A stretch of 5,559 bases of DNA from Acidobacteriota bacterium (GTDB lineage: Bacteria > Acidobacteriota > Thermoanaerobaculia > Gp7-AA8). This document shows positions 4,470 through 5,559 of this stretch, piece by piece. The DNA lies in NCBI GenBank assembly GCA_003223695.1, contig QHVY01000141.1, forward strand, positions 1 to 5,559, in the 5' to 3' direction. A model generated the notes under the pieces. It was not told the DNA's origin. It saw only the letters and a list, made by a program, of their open reading frames with translations, and ran no database searches. The position numbers were made by a program, and so were the translations under genes. Within the stretch, counting starts at the first letter, position 1. The number at the start of each line of letters is the position of its first letter.

Positions 4470-4975
4470 AACGAGTTCCGTATCTGCTCATCGCCCTCGG
4501 GATCATGGCCCTCGACACATGGTCGAAGTGGCTGATCGCCGCTCGCATCGACGTCCATGATTCCGTGACGCTGATTCCGAATCTCTTCCAGCTCGTCCAC
4601 GTGCGCAACACCGGCGCGGCGTTCGGCATCGGCGCAAATGCGGAATCGCACATCGTTCCGCTGATGCTGAATATCGGCGCGATCGGCGTGTTTTTCGTCG
4701 TCGTCGCCTACGCATTCCGCACCGCGGTGACCGATCGCGTCCTGCAAGTCGGCCTGCACCTGATCCTCGGGGGTGCCATCGGAAATCTGATCGATCGCTT
4801 TCGCCTCGGCTACGTCGTCGATTTCCTCGACGTCTACGTCAACTGGGGCGGACAGCCGCACCACTGGCCGGCGTTCAACGTCGCCGATTCGGCGATCTGC
4901 ATCGGCATCGGCCTGCTGTTCTTCGATATGCGCAAGAAGCCGGAAGAGCGGGCGAACGCGTCGGTAGCCGCGTAA
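4466..4975 (+). CDS. lspA: Lipoprotein signal peptidase (signal peptidase II)
   Basis: LspA is an inner-membrane aspartyl protease that removes the signal peptide from diacylated prolipoproteins. The 169 residues have the usual length and four membrane segments (about 4-23, 63-85, 92-108, 138-154). Family motifs are in order: LDTWSKWL (16-23), VRNTGAAFGI (46-55), GGAIGNLIDR (102-111), VVDFLD (117-122) and FNVADSAI (137-144). The catalytic pair is Asp119 (VVDF) and Asp141 (NVADS); Asp110 of NLIDR is also conserved. A few extra residues (NWGGQPHHW) lie between the two catalytic motifs, a length variation seen in some phyla. The start overlaps the ispG stop (ATGA), so the two are very likely cotranscribed. 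The next gene starts nine bases after the TAA. Confidence 0.97.
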   Translation: MKRVPYLLIALGIMALDTWSKWLIAARIDVHDSVTLIPNLFQLVHVRNTGAAFGIGANAESHIVPLMLNIGAIGVFFVVVAYAFRTAVTDRVLQVGLHLILGGAIGNLIDRFRLGYVVDFLDVYVNWGGQPHHWPAFNVADSAICIGIGLLFFDMRKKPEERANASVAA

Positions 4976-4984
4976 GATGTCGTT

Positions 4985-5559
4985 GTGAAGAAAAAGCGGC
5001 AAAAAACGCCTAAGGCAAAAGGCATCACGCGAATTGATGACCCTGGGCGGCACGGCGTCGGCTGGTACGCGCGCGTCGTCTTTCGCGGAAAGACGTCGTC
5101 GAAATATTTCGCTGACGGCGCACACGGCGGAACGCGAGGAGCGTTTCTCAAAGCGCTCACGTGGCGCAATGAAACGGAAAAGAAAGTCGGCAAGCCGCGC
5201 ACCGATCGAACGTTCGCGGCGCCCGGCGAGCGGAGTCCCACCGGGATTCTCGGTGTTTATCAGCAAAAACAGAGTTACGTTGTCGCGTGGACGCCGACGC
5301 CGGGCATGCTGCGGCGCGAGTTCGTCTCCATCGACCGCTACGGCCGCGAGGGGGCACTGCAAAGGGCGATCGCGCTGCGCCGCAAACGCGAACGCGAGCT
5401 GTACGGCCGCGCGGTCAGTGACGCTTCAGCGTTACGACGACGCGTGCCGGCGACTGCGCGAACAAAGCGCCCGACGCGGCGTCGACAAGCAGAGCTCCGG
5501 AAAAGACCACGCCGGCGACGGCTGCAGGTGACACGGAAGCGCTCCCGGACGCGGAGACG
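4985..5559 (+). CDS. Tandem AP2/ERF-like DNA-binding domain protein (3' end uncertain)
   Basis: GTG at 4985 opens a frame starting VKKKRQKTPKAKGITRIDDP. Residues 13-63 (ITRID, GWYARVVFRGKTSSKYF, GGTRGAFLKALTWRN) and 87-139 (GILGVYQQKQSYVVAW, ALQRAIALRRKRE) each follow the AP2/ERF plan: three beta strands with Trp/Tyr and basic residues, then an amphipathic helix. Bacterial proteins of about 140-150 residues with this two-domain layout, including a KPRTDR linker (70-75), are known, but their role is largely undefined. DNA binding, perhaps in regulation or nucleoid function, is inferred. Such proteins usually end soon after the EREL/IYG motif, here at about 5407. This frame instead stays open to the window end as an Arg-rich tail with poor codon bias, opposite a convergent coding end. 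A frameshift near 5405-5420 is likely; one extra base would bring the TGA at 5419-5421 into frame. It lies nine bases after lspA, so probably in the same transcript. Confidence 0.75.
   Translation, partial: MKKKRQKTPKAKGITRIDDPGRHGVGWYARVVFRGKTSSKYFADGAHGGTRGAFLKALTWRNETEKKVGKPRTDRTFAAPGERSPTGILGVYQQKQSYVVAWTPTPGMLRREFVSIDRYGREGALQRAIALRRKRERELYGRAVSDASALRRRVPATARTKRPTRRRQAELRKRPRRRRLQVTRKRSRTRR
5415..5559 (-). CDS. C-terminal end of an unidentified convergent protein (partial)
   Basis: On the minus strand a frame enters from the window edge and ends with TGA at 5417-5415. It encodes 47 residues, including AGVVFSGALLVDAASGALFA and the end ARVVVTLKRH. Alternating hydrophobic and small residues suggest beta strands, as in secreted or cell-surface proteins. 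Third codon positions are mostly G or C, as in the confident genes here. The plus-strand frame opposite is Arg-rich, with less biased codons, as expected of an antisense shadow. I therefore think this is the true coding strand beyond about 5415 and that the AP2-like gene ends at about the same place. No family is recognised. Confidence 0.5.
   Translation of the reverse strand, partial: VSASGSASVSPAAVAGVVFSGALLVDAASGALFAQSPARVVVTLKRH

Noticed and set aside
4343..5362. 339-residue minus-strand frame opposite lspA and the AP2-like gene
   Set aside because: It is antisense to two well-supported genes, has the charged composition of a shadow frame, and matches no family I recognise.
5034..5531. 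165-residue plus-strand frame overlapping the AP2-like gene in another register
   Set aside because: The frame at 4985 shows two AP2-like domains; this one is Arg/Ser-rich with no motif.

Overview
This is a GC-rich bacterial chromosomal segment with three parts: a disturbed left end carrying recombination debris and an acetyltransferase gene, a large leftward gene for a membrane-anchored coiled-coil protein ending in a receiver domain, and a rightward group ispG-lspA-AP2-like gene. Taxonomy cannot be settled from the sequence. The short IspG type, the tandem AP2-like protein of a kind I associate with Verrucomicrobiota and some other soil or sediment bacteria, and a GTAG-headed palindromic repeat suggest a soil bacterium, perhaps Verrucomicrobiota. 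Acidobacteriota or a related group is also possible.

Left end (1-1111). A coding tail (to 46) overlaps the start of a 27-codon reading frame that has a strong Shine-Dalgarno sequence. About 350 bases without an intact gene follow. They contain, on the minus strand, the last 34 codons of a tyrosine recombinase resembling integron integrases (IntI), cut off just before the catalytic tyrosine region. A GNAT acetyltransferase (483-986, minus) follows. The 7-mer GCCTAAC/GTTAGGC, identical to the commonest integron attC core, occurs at 116, 473 and 1066. The copy at 473 lies three bases after the GNAT stop, as in gene cassettes. Together these suggest a decayed integron or cassette insertion, but no complete attC site is visible.

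Centre (1112-3205, minus). A 697-residue protein has one or two N-terminal membrane segments, about 450 residues of predicted coiled coil and a C-terminal receiver (REC) domain. The coil contains an exact 42-bp tandem duplication and three diverged 37-residue repeats. The REC domain keeps the phospho-acceptor Asp, Thr and Lys but has His-His in place of the usual acidic pair.

Right (3273-end, plus). ispG (MEP-pathway isoprenoid synthesis) overlaps lspA (lipoprotein signal peptidase) by ATGA, so the two are probably translationally coupled. A 60-bp inverted pair of GTAG-headed palindromes, resembling a REP doublet (REPIN/BIME), lies within the last codons of ispG. Nine bases after lspA comes a gene for a basic protein with two AP2/ERF-like DNA-binding domains. 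Its frame stays open to the window edge and runs antisense to the 3' end of a convergent gene (5415-5559, minus), so one of the two ends needs checking. IspG and LspA both serve the cell envelope (undecaprenyl carrier supply and lipoprotein maturation). The other genes have no clear functional link to them.
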